A DNA stretch of 64,000 nucleotides from Craspedostauros australis (GCA_026770025.1 JAMXDE010000003.1:1116001-1180000), one strand, 5' to 3'; numbered from the stretch's first letter, positions 10,892 through 22,777 are shown. Numbers and translations are program-made. The notes: generated by a model from the letters alone, not told the origin.

Positions 10892-11418
10892 TAATAGAGC
10901 TAAACTAGTACCCACCTTAGAGAGAGAGACTACAAATTGTCTGACCTGTCAGCATTCCAGTAGATCGAACGAATGCTTCACCGGCCCCCATGTTTGGGGA
11001 CAGATCCAGAACATTGAAGAAGATCTTTGGAACCCATGTCAAGGAACCAGAAGGGTTCCAATAACCAAGCCACTGACACCCACCATCGCCAAAACGCCGA
11101 CACATGGAAACAGCGCCCCGGCATCGCACATCATCACCCATTGTCTCTCACGGAACTCAGCCAAGGGATCTTGACCCACGGTACTTGGGCTACACAACCC
11201 ATACACACTGTCACTCAGGACACCACAGGAGATCCTCCCCGCAGGGAAGAACTTTAGCACTAATCTCATAATCTGCACGTTTCTTCACCCATCATTAGTA
11301 TTCTCAATTGACTACTTGTGATCCTGAAGACTCACGTTCGGACCGCTTGCCAATCAAGCCTCTGCCCACAGCTATCAACAGCCAACAAGACAACAGCCAT
11401 TACGTTTGGGCTCTATTA
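10892..11418 (+). mobile_element. Solo copia LTR (527 bp) with CATTT target duplication
   Basis: Plus-strand copy of the LTR seen at 3437-3964, from TAATAGAGC to GCTCTATTA. It is flanked by CATTT at 10887-10891 and 11419-11423. There is no internal element sequence on either side, so it is the product of LTR-LTR recombination. It differs from the other two copies at many positions and is the most diverged of the three by eye. Confidence 0.9.
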
Positions 11419-11423
11419 CATTT

Positions 11424-12262
11424 CCTCACTGTAGCAAAGCAACAGAGTTGTCATTCATTGCAGAACTTCCTGACTTTCGCAGATGTGCGGTGCACTGAGT
11501 CATGGACTTGGCATGCTATGCTTACGTCACTGATCGTTTCAGCAATGACACCATCATCCTTTGCAACAATTGAAGTGGGCATGCATGGTGTATCCATTGT
11601 TCCTTTGCTCTGTCTTCACCATCTCATCAGACCACACATTGCCAATGTAAAAACAGCAGGCAAAGCATCCAGCGAAGCATCTGCCAGACACCAATGTACA
11701 ATGAATTTGTCAGCATTATCCAACATGCAGACTGCATTCTGTATTCTGAAACAACTTGCCAATCAGAACACAGCATGCGGCAGGAGCTGAAACATCTGCC
11801 AATGATCAACAATGAGTGGGCAGCTCCAGACAGCAGCTGGAGAGCTTCTGATCACACCCAACAACTTCACACATGGCTGAGCATCGATCAGAGTATTCTG
11901 CCACCACCAACTATCAATGCATCAGCAGTGATCCTTGCCAGATGTCATTTGGCAAGCAGTAGTGAATTGGCAGTGAGGATTTACAAGAGAGAGAGAGGGA
12001 GGAGCATCCAGCACACCACTTGACCCAACCAGAGAATCCACAGTTTACCCAACCAAGAGATTCCAGAAAAGCATATCCAGAAGAGAGCTGAGCATGCAGC
12101 CACAAACAACAAATCCATGGAAAGGATCCAGGAGAAAGCAACCAGCAGCAGGCAAGGCATCGAGCTTTGAACATCAAACCTACTGCAAAGCAATCAGCAA
12201 TCAGCAACAACCAACAAGCTACAAATCTGCAACACCAGAGTATCCATAGAACAGAGCACACA
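11424..12262. other. Intergenic, nothing recognised
   Basis: Only short frames. The sequence is rich in CAGCA/CCAG-type words. No gene supported. Confidence 0.4.
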
Positions 12263-13063
12263 TGTTGGCAAGTTCCGTGGACGGATAACTTGCGATCGTG
12301 GAAGACGGTGTTGGTTGATAGTCGTTCTGTTTGCTATTTCATTCCTTGAGCACTCCAATGCTCTTTGTGTCTCCATTCTCTTGCCCAATGCTCTTGGCGC
12401 GTCTCTGTGTTTTGTAGATTGGTCTCCGACTATGAGTTGGTACGCGAGATGCTCTCTCGCTGCTATTCGTATTCTCTCTCTTCTCAATGTTGCATGTTCA
12501 TGCTACATGATACTCCGTGTTCAATGCATACTCCACATTCGACACTCCATTTGTTCACTACTGACTTCTACTCCACGAGTGCTTGCCACTTGAACTCCAT
12601 CTCGTGTATCCATGATTTTGATGCCCTTCGGTCATCAAATCTTCACCTTCTGCTTCTGACATGGAGACAGATGTTGATGTGGTGACACAATGACATCCTG
12701 TCTATGTCAGCTGTCGTCTTCCTGTTCCTCCAGATGTCACGTTCCATTGGTGATGCTGTGGTCTGTCAGATGATATCATCATCTGGGGCTTAGTTGGGAG
12801 GTACATCGAGCTTTGCTCGATACCATATGTTTCCATTGATGGATGGACGGATGATGTTCCTGATTCTCTCAGAAATCGTTGATTGCAAATTTCCTCCAGA
12901 AAATCTGCTCATTTTCGTGTGTTCCATTTCCACTGTAATTCTGACAAATCACAGTATACAAATGACACGAATGTAGTTGTACCGTCCGTACATGAATAAG
13001 AGAATAACAGGTGAATGATGCACATATACACGTACATCTTGACATATACACGCATGTACATCT
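12263..13063 (+). repeat. Dispersed ~800-bp repeat, copy 1
   Basis: Aligns along its whole length, with substitutions and small indels, with 19527-20324. Both copies start TGTTGGCAAGTTCC and end ..CATGTACATCT. The TG start and the length resemble an LTR, but I find no clear CA end and no target duplication common to both copies. There is no long reading frame. Confidence 0.75.
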
Positions 13064-14707
13064 CGACACAGCTGGATGCTTGAGATTGAATGGAGTCCAA
13101 TGGTGTCAAGGCTTCCTGTTGCTTGCGCAAGGCCACCACAACATTGCTCCAACACTCTTTCCAACGCCAACAATCATACGCTTCTCAAAGGATCTCTGCC
13201 CATTGAATGTAGAGGAAAGATCCCAACCTGGATTCCAACGCCAGAACTGGTACAAGGATAGATGATCTTCATGGATGAATAGATGGGTGGGTGGGTCCTG
13301 TGCTGCGGCCAATATGGCATGCCCACCACCAAAGCAGATGCCCCATCAGTGAAGTTGCCAAAGCTGCAATCCTGAATTCAACCCATATTGCAGGCCACAG
13401 TGGTGACTGTGACCGACAGCAGCATGTTTATGCCATTGTAATCAGCATTGTCATTTTTGTTATTGGTTTGCTGTGATGTGCGCATGTGTTGCATATGACC
13501 GGTGTGCCAAGTATTGCGTACATTTGTAGCGTGAGCTCATCCTGCTAGCTAACACAGACCTGTGGGTACGTGTACTCGGCGACAGCACCGATGCCATTGT
13601 CGATCTTGATGCCGATGTTGTTGCTGTTGTTGTTGTTGTTTTCTGGTGTCACACAAAGACCCAGAATCTCACTCACAACTGTGTTCACAAAGTCACAGCC
13701 GACGACATGATACCAAAACGGATACTGCCGACAGAAGTATCTCAACAGCCAACTGCTGTGTCGCCGTTCACATCAAAGGAACACTTCTGTCCTTGTTTTG
13801 TTGGGATTTTGTAGAAAACAATTTTGTCAATTTTGCGTATGTCTTGGTACTATTGCGGTAATACTAGTACTAAACGACAACAATACTGAGCACACTATAG
13901 TACCATCGAAACGATATCATGAACGTATCGGTCGGAATCGTCGTTCTGTTACGACAATAAAGTTTGTCACCTCGAGATACTCAAACAGAGATACTGCATG
14001 TAAATAATTACACTTAATTTGTTCAATACGTGATTTCTGAGAAAGTGTCAAAGTTCCACAATTCCTCGTGCGAAACCAACCACGCAATCCCACCGCCTCT
14101 GCCAGCGTTCACAACGAGAATCGATCGGACAGGGAACAGATCGTCTGCGTCACATGGTTCCAAATGAGAACCCCAAGCGCAACAAAGCTCGGGAAAATTG
14201 ACTCAATCTCCCCTCAATTCACCCTTCAATGGGATGGCTTGCTCGTAGCAGTGATAAAGTATAAGACATTTGATTGGCTGGGGTCGCCGGCCATGCCAAA
14301 AAATAGCCACTCGAACCCCTCTACTATGGCTCACGAAGCAATGAATCGGTCTATGTGATTATGCCGCCTGACCAACACAGCGCGTCATTTACTGTCGTTG
14401 TTAACAAGAAAGCCTGACTACTTAATTCGGGATGTTGTGGAGTGTTCCTTGATACTCTTGATCCCACAATTCCAACAACCGTGAAAATGCGTTCGACACC
14501 ACAAGCCGAAAAAAGCCCTCACGAAACAACCAAGTTCCCCAACAGTTTGCGTCTGTATTTGTGCAACGCGTGAGTCGTCGAGAAGAGGCGTGGCGAAACA
14601 ATCAGGGTGTGATCATAAACACGCACACAGTCCCGTCCTCTCCCGTTCCTCGTACTCTGCTGCATCAACAGTCCGCATCACACATCACGATATTGTGCAA
14701 TCCGACA
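13064..14707. other. Intergenic upstream of AAA/TPR gene 1
   Basis: Contains a TTG-rich run (about 13617-13641). A minus-strand frame at 13545-13745 contains LRYFCRQYPFWYHVVG-like text and could be a gene relic, but an in-frame stop lies just upstream and no family is recognised. No promoter element is obvious. Confidence 0.4.
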
Positions 14708-17700
14708 ATGACGCCCGGAGCCATCTCACGCCGCACCGATACCAACAACGTCGGTGTCTCCATCCAACAGGATGTGGCCAATGGCATAGCCAACGGTGCC
14801 GACGCCATCTCATCAAAGCCACAGCTGAAGCGGCAGTCTACGCAGGAAGATGTCAGCGTGATCGACGATGCTTCGTCCGCCATCACTCCATTTGACTCAC
14901 AGAACCTGCTTCAGCAGAATGATCAGGAATTACCTTTCGAGGCAGTCGGTCTCATCGGCAGAACCAAGGAGATCCGCATGCTGCGACACGCATTCAGCAT
15001 GACTTGCCTGCAACGTGAAAGGCGACCCTCTGACAGCAATAGCGAGTCGAGTAACAAGGCTCCGCACCACAGTGGCTCTCATGAACCAGTGGACGCAGCA
15101 ACATCAGCAGCAACAGACTCGTCAACAGAGTCATCATCCAGCGTCGACGATGAGATGATGTTGCAATCGGTACGATCATCCAAGAGAACACTCGTCCTCA
15201 TCTCGGGACATTCGGGAAGTGGAAAGACTGCACTTGCCATGCAAGTCAAGAAGTTCGTGGCTGCACACAATGCCAACATTCTCAATGCCACTACTGCCGC
15301 CGACACTGCCAACAGCAGCAGCAATTTGCACCACCCCTTCCACGGCTTCTTCATATCTGGCAAGTGCGAGATCTCCAAGATGAATGCGGAGCAACCGTAC
15401 GCTGGGATCAAATCTGCATTGATGGATCTATGCAACCAGATCCTATGCTTGCCTCGCGACGAAGAAGACATCCACGCCAAAGTCATCATGTCGTCCCTCA
15501 ACATGGGTGACAAGGCCCTTTCCACATCATTGGAAAGCGAACGGGCACGTAACAACCTTTCTTCAACCAGCCATCCCGGCACTCCTTCAACACACTCCCC
15601 AGGAGCTGACCAACACACAGCATCTGCTCTCGACGATCCTCGACGGCTTTCTGCCCTTCGGAAGCTCTTGACCAAGGGCCTCACCAAGGGAGAGATCAGG
15701 GTGCTGTCCGCTGTCATCCCAGATCTCCCTCAGGTCGTCTATGGCATTCAGCATGCACTCGTTCTCGGAACAGCCACAAGGGGCGATGCTTCTATTGCCA
15801 GCCTATCCACATGCACGTCTGGAAGACACAGTCTAGCGAGACCGTGGAATGATCAAATCGGGTACCGTGCCCACGGTGATCGGCTCAAGTTCGCTCTGCG
15901 GAGGTTGATCCAGATCATCTGCAACTTCTGTCCCCTCATCTTCGTCATCGATGACATCCAATGGGCCGACAAGGCATCGCTGGACATCCTCCAAGCGTGG
16001 ATGCTCGACACCAACAACTCGTCACTGATGGTCATCGGATGTTACCGATCCAATCTACTGGAAGAGAATCGCATCCTCAAGACCACGTTGTTGGCGCTAG
16101 ATGAATCCAAACGTGAGCGATCGCTCCGCATCATCAAGCTTCCCATCCAGGACCTCGAGCTGGATCACGTCAAGGAACTGCTGTGCTGTCTCCTCAAACC
16201 CCAGGATGACATCCCACACAGCAACACCGCTGACCACAGCAACCGCGATGATGGAACGCACGATGAACGCTATGAGGCCGTGACACACTTTGCAGACATC
16301 GTGCACAACAAGACGGGCGGGAATCCCTTCTTCGTGCAACGATTCCTCCATTCGTTGGTCGACGATCGATTGCTCCAGTACAATCCATCGATGCTGATGC
16401 CCGAGCCGGCCACAACGACAGGGTCGACTCCGCCACCATCCCCCGTGCCAGCAACAACCGCAGCATCGACACCATCAACACCATCGACAGTATCAACACC
16501 CACATGGGCATGGGTCTGGAATAATGATGAGATGGAGGCCAAGTCACCACTCACCAGCAACGTCATCGACCTCATGAAGAACAAACTGCATCAGGTGCAG
16601 GATGCCAGACAGATCTTGCCCATCGCGGCATGTCTGGGTGCATCCTTCTCCTACTCAACCATCTGTGTGGTGATGCGCGGCCTCTCCATCCACTCAGCCC
16701 ATTCGGCTTTCGTCCGCAAGCTGTTCGGTATCAGTCGCTTCGTCTCCAACAGCGGGATCCGCAAGATGCTCCGCACCTGCGAACGCGAAGGCTTGCTGGA
16801 ACGATCTGCCAGTGTCAAGGTCGCCGACGACCACGCGATAGACATCGATGCAACCAACGCATCGAGCAAGACCCAATCCAGCACCCACTCAAAGCGGAAA
16901 GCAAGAACGAGACAGCCCACCATCTTCAACTTCAGCCACGACAAGGTCCAGGAGGCAGCGCTGGACATGGTGGAACAGGAGCAGCTCTCAGAGCTCAAGT
17001 ATCGCGTGGGAGAGATCCTCCTCTTCGGTCTTTCCCAAGATGAGCTTGATGAACGTATCTTCATGGTCACGAACCTTGTCAACACAAGACCAGACCTGAT
17101 CCCGGACACCAACAAGAGCGACCGCCGCAAGCGAGTGATGATGCTCAACTTCGACGCCGGCACCAAGGCCGTCGGTTGTTCCGCATTTCGGTTGGCCCTC
17201 GGATACTTCCGTTGTGCTATCGGCCTTCTCCCACCCAATTACTGGGACGTGATGCAAGAAGAGACGTTACAAGTCTATTCTTCCGCAGCAGAGTGCGCAT
17301 TCGTCACGGGAGATCTCGATAGGTCCCGCAGATACTGCAACATCATCGTCGAATCCAAGTGCGACATCTTGGAGAAGATCGATGCCTACCATACACTGGC
17401 AGACATCGCAGCAGCCGAGCACAAGAAGGATGGAGAGAAATCTGTCGCAGTGCAGCTTTGCTTGAGTGTCTTGTCACAGCTGGGCTGCAGCATCCCAAAA
17501 CCCGGGATGAAGCGAACGTTCGCGACCATCTCCGGACTCCTCAAGGTGAAGCGCGCTGCTCAATCGTTGACATCGGAATCCATTGCAAAGCTCCCGCTGA
17601 ATGAACATGAGAAGGAAGACGCGGTAATGAGCACGTTGGGTAAGCTTGTCACGCTCTGTTACCTCACCGACCCAGAGCTCATACCCATCATTACAGTCAA

Positions 17701-18796
17701 GACTTTCCAACGAACGTTCAAGTACGGCATATCCGAGCATTCCCCGATCGCCTTCATCTTTCTGGGAATCATCACGGGTTCTGTTATGGGCGATGTCAAG
17801 GCACGTGAGAATTTGGGACGAGCTTCGCTAGAAATGCTGGCCAGGTTAGATCACCCCACCACCGAACCCGCGATTGTCTATACGTTTTACGGCATGATTC
17901 AGCACTGGAATCAACCGATGGAAGAGATCAAAGAGCCATTAATGGAGGCATATCGCATGAGCACGGCATGTGGTGATTTGGAAATTGCGTCTTGGAGCAT
18001 CTCCGTGCACATCGCGTTCTCCTTTTTTGACGGAACTCGGCTATCCCAAGTCGACGCCGATTGCGCGACATACACCAAGGTGTTGCTGGATTTTAATCAG
18101 ACCCAGCAGCATCACATCTTATCGATGTCGTGGCAGAAGATTATGAATCTCCGCGGTGCATCCAAGCATTCTATCCTTCTCATCGGGGATGCCTTCGATG
18201 AGCGCGAGGATTATAACGATGGAAATAGTTCGATGAGCATGGTTTGGAAGCAAGCGCTCGACGTGACCAAAGCGGAACTTTGCTGCTTCTTTGGTGAATA
18301 CGAGATGGGTGCCAAACTATCCGTCGCATCTGCCCTCGCATTGGCCGAGGCGACACCGGGTGCGTCCACCGTGCCCCCAATGCTTTTCCGTGCAGCGTTG
18401 ACATGCTTTGCTGCATCACAACAAGACGCCAAATCGAGCCGAAAGTACCTCAAGACGGCCCGACAGTGCACAAAGCAGCTGAAGGTGTGGAACAAGCAGG
18501 GCCATCCCAACTGTCCCCACTATCTCACGATTCTGAAAGCCGAAGAGCACTTCCTGCGTGGCAAGCACAGCTCCGCGATCGTGCTGTACGTGCAAAGCAT
18601 CCAAAGTGCATCGCAACGCGGGTACATTCATGACGAGGCAACGGCGAATGAGCGGCTTGCTGATTGTTTGATGGACTACGGTCGTCGCGATGATGCGAAG
18701 TCTCGGTACGGAGAGTCATCGAGGCTGTACAGGGAGTGGGGAGCGCTGAAGAAGGTGGAAGTGCTGGAGGCCAAGACGCAGAACCTGTTCCAATAA
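14708..18796 (+). CDS. AAA-type signalling ATPase with C-terminal TPR-like solenoid, paralogue 1
   Basis: 1362 residues from the ATG (MTPGAISRR); the frame is open for 49 codons upstream but without an ATG. After a disordered N-terminus, an AAA_16/predicted-ATPase module starts at ~78 (AVGLIGRTKEI). Walker A GHSGSGKT is at 167-174, Walker B VIDDIQWAD at about 412-421, and the NKTGGNPFFVQRFL box near 535-548. A TSNVIDLMKNKL segment near 615 and a long helical TPR-like region from ~790 to the end follow. This order is that of the ATPase/TPR part of bacterial and algal multi-sensor signalling proteins, where it links sensing to kinase or cyclase output. No kinase, GAF or cyclase domain is present here, so it may act as an NTP-driven switch or scaffold (inference). 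Low-complexity Ser/Thr/Pro inserts lie at ~105-150 and ~580-605. The near-identical paralogue is at 24754-28824. Confidence 0.88.
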   Translation: MTPGAISRRTDTNNVGVSIQQDVANGIANGADAISSKPQLKRQSTQEDVSVIDDASSAITPFDSQNLLQQNDQELPFEAVGLIGRTKEIRMLRHAFSMTCLQRERRPSDSNSESSNKAPHHSGSHEPVDAATSAATDSSTESSSSVDDEMMLQSVRSSKRTLVLISGHSGSGKTALAMQVKKFVAAHNANILNATTAADTANSSSNLHHPFHGFFISGKCEISKMNAEQPYAGIKSALMDLCNQILCLPRDEEDIHAKVIMSSLNMGDKALSTSLESERARNNLSSTSHPGTPSTHSPGADQHTASALDDPRRLSALRKLLTKGLTKGEIRVLSAVIPDLPQVVYGIQHALVLGTATRGDASIASLSTCTSGRHSLARPWNDQIGYRAHGDRLKFALRRLIQIICNFCPLIFVIDDIQWADKASLDILQAWMLDTNNSSLMVIGCYRSNLLEENRILKTTLLALDESKRERSLRIIKLPIQDLELDHVKELLCCLLKPQDDIPHSNTADHSNRDDGTHDERYEAVTHFADIVHNKTGGNPFFVQRFLHSLVDDRLLQYNPSMLMPEPATTTGSTPPPSPVPATTAASTPSTPSTVSTPTWAWVWNNDEMEAKSPLTSNVIDLMKNKLHQVQDARQILPIAACLGASFSYSTICVVMRGLSIHSAHSAFVRKLFGISRFVSNSGIRKMLRTCEREGLLERSASVKVADDHAIDIDATNASSKTQSSTHSKRKARTRQPTIFNFSHDKVQEAALDMVEQEQLSELKYRVGEILLFGLSQDELDERIFMVTNLVNTRPDLIPDTNKSDRRKRVMMLNFDAGTKAVGCSAFRLALGYFRCAIGLLPPNYWDVMQEETLQVYSSAAECAFVTGDLDRSRRYCNIIVESKCDILEKIDAYHTLADIAAAEHKKDGEKSVAVQLCLSVLSQLGCSIPKPGMKRTFATISGLLKVKRAAQSLTSESIAKLPLNEHEKEDAVMSTLGKLVTLCYLTDPELIPIITVKTFQRTFKYGISEHSPIAFIFLGIITGSVMGDVKARENLGRASLEMLARLDHPTTEPAIVYTFYGMIQHWNQPMEEIKEPLMEAYRMSTACGDLEIASWSISVHIAFSFFDGTRLSQVDADCATYTKVLLDFNQTQQHHILSMSWQKIMNLRGASKHSILLIGDAFDEREDYNDGNSSMSMVWKQALDVTKAELCCFFGEYEMGAKLSVASALALAEATPGASTVPPMLFRAALTCFAASQQDAKSSRKYLKTARQCTKQLKVWNKQGHPNCPHYLTILKAEEHFLRGKHSSAIVLYVQSIQSASQRGYIHDEATANERLADCLMDYGRRDDAKSRYGESSRLYREWGALKKVEVLEAKTQNLFQ

Positions 18797-19526
18797 ACAG
18801 AAATGGGAAGCGATGGAGTAGATCTGCATCAATCGATATGAAAAGACTGAATTTACAAAAATGATGCGTTGTGCGTAAGGGAAGTTCCGAGGAATAACAT
18901 AGTACATTCGTGGCTGGTGTGGAAGCTAGACGGTGGGGTGGGTTGACACCTCTGCGACATGCGAGCAGACGTCCAGACAGAAAGTCGTTGTAGTGAGTCC
19001 GATGTATGCACACATAAACTATGACAGAATTTGGTTGTCATGCTTCCCAGAAGCATTCTGTCCGAGATAAACACAAATTCGTTGCTCCCAAGTTGTGGGA
19101 GACGAGGTTCGAATCCCTTTGACAACACTTGTGTGTCAGGAACCGGGCGTTCTATAACATAGAATTGCCGCACCTCCCATGTGTATGGAATCGAGCGTCG
19201 TGAAACGATATATTACTGCGACTCCCACTTTGGATCTTTGTGACACCAAAATTGTGAGCTGCACATGTTTTGAGGTGGAGAACGTCACATGCCGAATGCG
19301 AACCGGGTTGTGACGTTCATGACCTCAATGCAGGAATGGGAGTCACACGCGTATGTCGCAGGGGGCGGCGATGTTGGATTCGTGACCAGCATCACGATAC
19401 ACGCGACTACGGCCCCCATGTCGCAGCGAATGAAACAAGAGTTTTTGTAACATGTCGATGTCACGAAGTGTGAGATGGCCTGTGAACGGATCACTGATGA
19501 CAAACCGGCAAAGGATCGGTGAAGTG
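18797..19526. other. Intergenic downstream of AAA/TPR gene 1
   Basis: No gene recognised. AATAAA overlaps the stop codon of the preceding gene at 18793-18798 and could serve as poly(A) signal. A GGTTCGAATCC box near 19108 resembles a tRNA B box, but no tRNA fold surrounds it. Confidence 0.4.
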
Positions 19527-20324
19527 TGTTGGCAAGTTCCGCTCACGGAAGCCTACGATCATGGAAGACAGTGTTGGTTGATAGTCGTTTCGTTTGCTAT
19601 TTCATTACGTTGGCACTCTGATCCTCTCGGTGTCTCCGTTCTCTTGCCCGATGCTCTTGGCACGTTTGTTTGTTTCGTAGATTGGGTCGTCCGACTATGA
19701 GTCGGTGTGCAAGATGCTCTCTCGCTACTCTTCGTATTCTCTCTCTCAATATCGTGTACTCGTGCTACACGATACCTCACATTCAATGCGTACTCTGCAT
19801 TTGACACTCCATTTGTTCATTGCTAGTTCCTACTCCACAAGTACCTGCCACTTGAAATCCTCTTTGTGTATCCACGATCTCAATGCCCTTCGGTTATCGA
19901 ATCTTCACCCTCTGCTTCTGACATGGAGACAGATGTTGACGTGGCGAAACAATGACATCCTGCCTACGTCAGCTGTCGTCTTCCTGTTCCTCCAGATGTC
20001 ATGTTCCATTGGTGATGCAGTGGTCTGTCAGATGATGTCGTCATCTGGGGTTTAGTTGGGAGGTACATCGAGCTTCGCTCGATACCATACGTTTCCATTG
20101 ATGGATGGATGGACGATATTCTAATTCTCTCAGAAATCGTCGATTGCAAATTTCCTCCAAAAATTCTGCTCATTTTCGTGTGTTCCATTTCCACTGTGAT
20201 TCTGACAAATCACAGCGTACTATCAACACGAGTGTAGTTGTACCGTCCAAGTGCGTATGAGAGAATAACAGGTGAACGATGCACATACACATGTACATCT
20301 CGACATCTACTCACATGTACATCT
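19527..20324 (+). repeat. Dispersed ~800-bp repeat, copy 2
   Basis: Same orientation as copy 1 at 12263-13063 and aligned end to end. It lies between AAA/TPR gene 1 and the mobile-element gene pair. Confidence 0.75.
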
Positions 20325-20436
20325 AAAAATCGTTGCGAACCAACAAACAGATGGAAAGACAACCAGCAACACTCAACAAAGCACAAGTAGCCTCAATTAG
20401 TCTTACTATCAATTAACCACAACAAACAGAATGCAT

Positions 20437-21654
20437 TCAAGCGCCCGTCTTCTTCTTCTTGAAGATCCCACCAGCGGTCGTTTTAGCCTTATCCTTGGTG
20501 CTGCGAACGCTACCATCCAAACCAATTCTCCAATAAATGATCAACCCAGTCAGCACACTGCCTTCATCAAATCCGAACTCGTTCACATCTGCTTCGAGTG
20601 GGATGTGGTCTTCTTTGAGCGTTGCGTTGTTGTTGGAGAACACAGTGTTGTCAAGACGGACAACATCTGGAAACACCAACCAATAGAAACAAGCGCTGCG
20701 TCCCTGCGCTTCGTCGATTGCGACTTGTGTGGACTGGTGGGCGAGCTTGGTGGCACCGCACTCCAGGTCTTTGTGGTACCGTTCATGATCACGGGTCCAG
20801 AAGTCAACAGAAGGGCCCTCAATTTGGATGACACGGCCTGCCAACTCTGCTTTGGTTGCTGGGATTGTTGCTTTCCATTCATTGAAGTCTGGTGGCAGGA
20901 TGGATTTGGAAATATGGAAAGCGTTCAACGTGTGATCATTGTGGTTGATGCCAGACATGTGTTGCATGTTGAACTCACGGTTGCGCTCAGGATGGTCCAC
21001 ACTGACCATCGTGATGAATGGGCGATTGCGTGTTCCTTGCTGCTCTTGAACGAGCGTTTCGAGCGATTCGAGACTTGCCGCGGATGGGGAGATGCTGACA
21101 GTGTCCACAGCACCAGGTGGCATGAACAGAGCTCTTGCGGTCATTGTAGTGTATGGGCGAAGTAGAGGTGATTGAAGAGAATTGTCGCAAGATTGTTGGG
21201 GGCGAGAGAAGCTGGGAGTCGCCCTTGTGGATGGTGGCGAAGTTACCCGTAGACGGCTAAATGCGGAGGTGAGGTCGTCTTCGTCTGTGTTTTCTATGAT
21301 GGCAGCAGCGGCGGCAACAGCGGTGGCGGTAGCGGCTGAGGAGGTTGTCGCTGGTGTTGCAGTAGTTGCTGGTGTTGCAGTAGTCGCTGTCACCGGAGTG
21401 TGGATCTTGGTGTTGCTGGTTGGATCGATTCCAAGCCTTGTCAACAGCTTCTCGTATCCTTTCGGTGTGAGCCTCTGGATGTTGGAGAAGCGTTTCTGGA
21501 CTGCTCTGCGCTTGGTTGTCCCAGACAGCCCATACACGGTTGGGTTGGAGTTGCACACTTCTCGTAGGTTGATCAGGTTGAGAGGGATCGGGGAGTTCTG
21601 GATCTCCTGAAGCAAAAGTTTGAGCACAGCATCTTAGACAACAGGGAGCGTCAT
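20437..21654 (-). pseudogene. Mobile-element-like ORF with early stop (about 405 codons)
   Basis: An ATG at 21654 opens a frame that meets TAA after six codons (21634-21636). The same frame then continues for about 400 codons. The first part (KLLLQEIQNSPIPL, then KRRAVQKRF and GYEKLLTRLGI) looks like a small helical DNA-binding domain. A Thr/Ala-rich linker follows, then a ~220-residue C-terminal globular domain ending in a Lys-rich GGIFKKKKTGA. The family resembles accessory proteins of protist DNA transposons, but I cannot name it. It is divergently oriented to the 174-residue ORF at 22111, like the Harbinger pair further right. The early TAA suggests decay, unless translation starts at a downstream Met (ATG at 21144). 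Confidence 0.5.
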
Positions 21655-22110
21655 GTTTGGTGCTACATGTATTACTAGATGCAACCTGCAATTTGTGCGA
21701 TGTCTGGTTGCAAAATAGTCGAACTGCAGCCTAGATGCATGTCAAAGTTGACACTCATCACCTCCGTGGCATCGTCATTGCTTTCACAAAAGCTACGACA
21801 TAGCATTGCTTCAAGACCCGCCTCAGCATTGCTCCATAGAACTTTCTTACATAGACAAGACAACAACAAACCACATAGCATTGGATCGGCACTATGGATA
21901 AAGACAATTCAAGAAACTTTGTGGTTCATGATGGACATCATGGTGATTGCCCCACATGCATCAATAGATCGCGTTTCGTATTCTACACTCTGTTCAACAG
22001 TAGAAGAACAGTACAAGGTTTCCGCACAATGCTGATTGGAACAAGAGCTCGAATCTGCCCCACTCACGTCCTCCTGTCTGGACCACTGCAAATGAGTCAT
22101 AAATTCAACA

Positions 22111-22635
22111 ATGCCAAAGTCAACTCAACCTGGTTGGATCGATTGGAGGAAGAGCCCAGCGCGGGCAATCCTGATGGAGGATTTGGAACCCAGTGGAGTA
22201 TTGTACAACAAAGAGTATCCTGCTGAGGTTGCATTCGAGGTCTATCGCGACACGCCTGAATTTTCTGGTGTGGTGTTTGGTCAATTCAAGGCACGATACA
22301 ACGACTACAAGAAGAAAGCCAGCAAGCAGCATGTAAGATCGTGCTTGGAATGCAGAGCGCTTGAACATGATCGTGCAATGCATCTAAGAGCATCAACCAA
22401 CAACATGGGACAGCCAGTATTCGACATGTCTGAGGCAAAGGCACTGCTTTCTGATGATGTCAAGAACAACCGACACACTCGACTGCCACCATCCGAGTTC
22501 CAAAAGACATGCAAGGAGTACATGCATTTTAGCAAGGACGTGTTTCGCCATCGAATTTATCAGGAGGTCCGCCATCAGAAGTTTATTCATTACCTCGCGA
22601 TCCAGCAAGCATCGAAGAAGAAGAGCTCCAAGTGA
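22111..22635 (+). CDS. 174-residue mobile-element-like protein of unknown function
   Basis: ATG to TGA, basic protein. The N-terminus (WIDWRKSPARAILMEDLEP, then SGVVFGQFKARYNDYKKK) has the W..S.AR.I...DLEP...QF..R...Y pattern I associate with repeated ORFs in diatom-type genomes. The C-terminal half carries LPPSEFQKTCKEYMHFSKDVF and a Lys/Ser tail. No catalytic motif is seen. It is divergent from 20437-21654 with a 456-bp gap, suggesting one two-gene element. The codon before the stop overlaps a GTGAGT splice-donor-like sequence and an acceptor-like TATTATAG follows 40 bp later, so a short further exon is possible but unproven. Confidence 0.5.
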   Translation: MPKSTQPGWIDWRKSPARAILMEDLEPSGVLYNKEYPAEVAFEVYRDTPEFSGVVFGQFKARYNDYKKKASKQHVRSCLECRALEHDRAMHLRASTNNMGQPVFDMSEAKALLSDDVKNNRHTRLPPSEFQKTCKEYMHFSKDVFRHRIYQEVRHQKFIHYLAIQQASKKKSSK

Positions 22636-22777
22636 GTCGAATGACCATCAAGCAACACTCTCTGGAATAACCTATTATAGTTCAATGCCAATCAGCAAAA
22701 CAAAGAACAGAGTTGAAGTTCATCTAAAGAATGGACTACTTTTTACTCAGTGTGTTCCTTGTCGCACCATGAAATTA

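Noticed and set aside
9992..14326. Inverted TAGAGGGGTTCGAGTGGC pair as ends of a 4.3-kb element
   Set aside because: Similarity stops after about 18-20 bp and no transposase lies between them.
19040..19160. Possible tRNA (GGTTCGAATCC box)
   Set aside because: The bases on either side cannot form a T stem and no acceptor stem is seen.
12263..20324. The two 800-bp repeats as LTRs of one element enclosing AAA/TPR gene 1
   Set aside because: No gag or pol lies between, the ends lack CA, and no shared target duplication is found.
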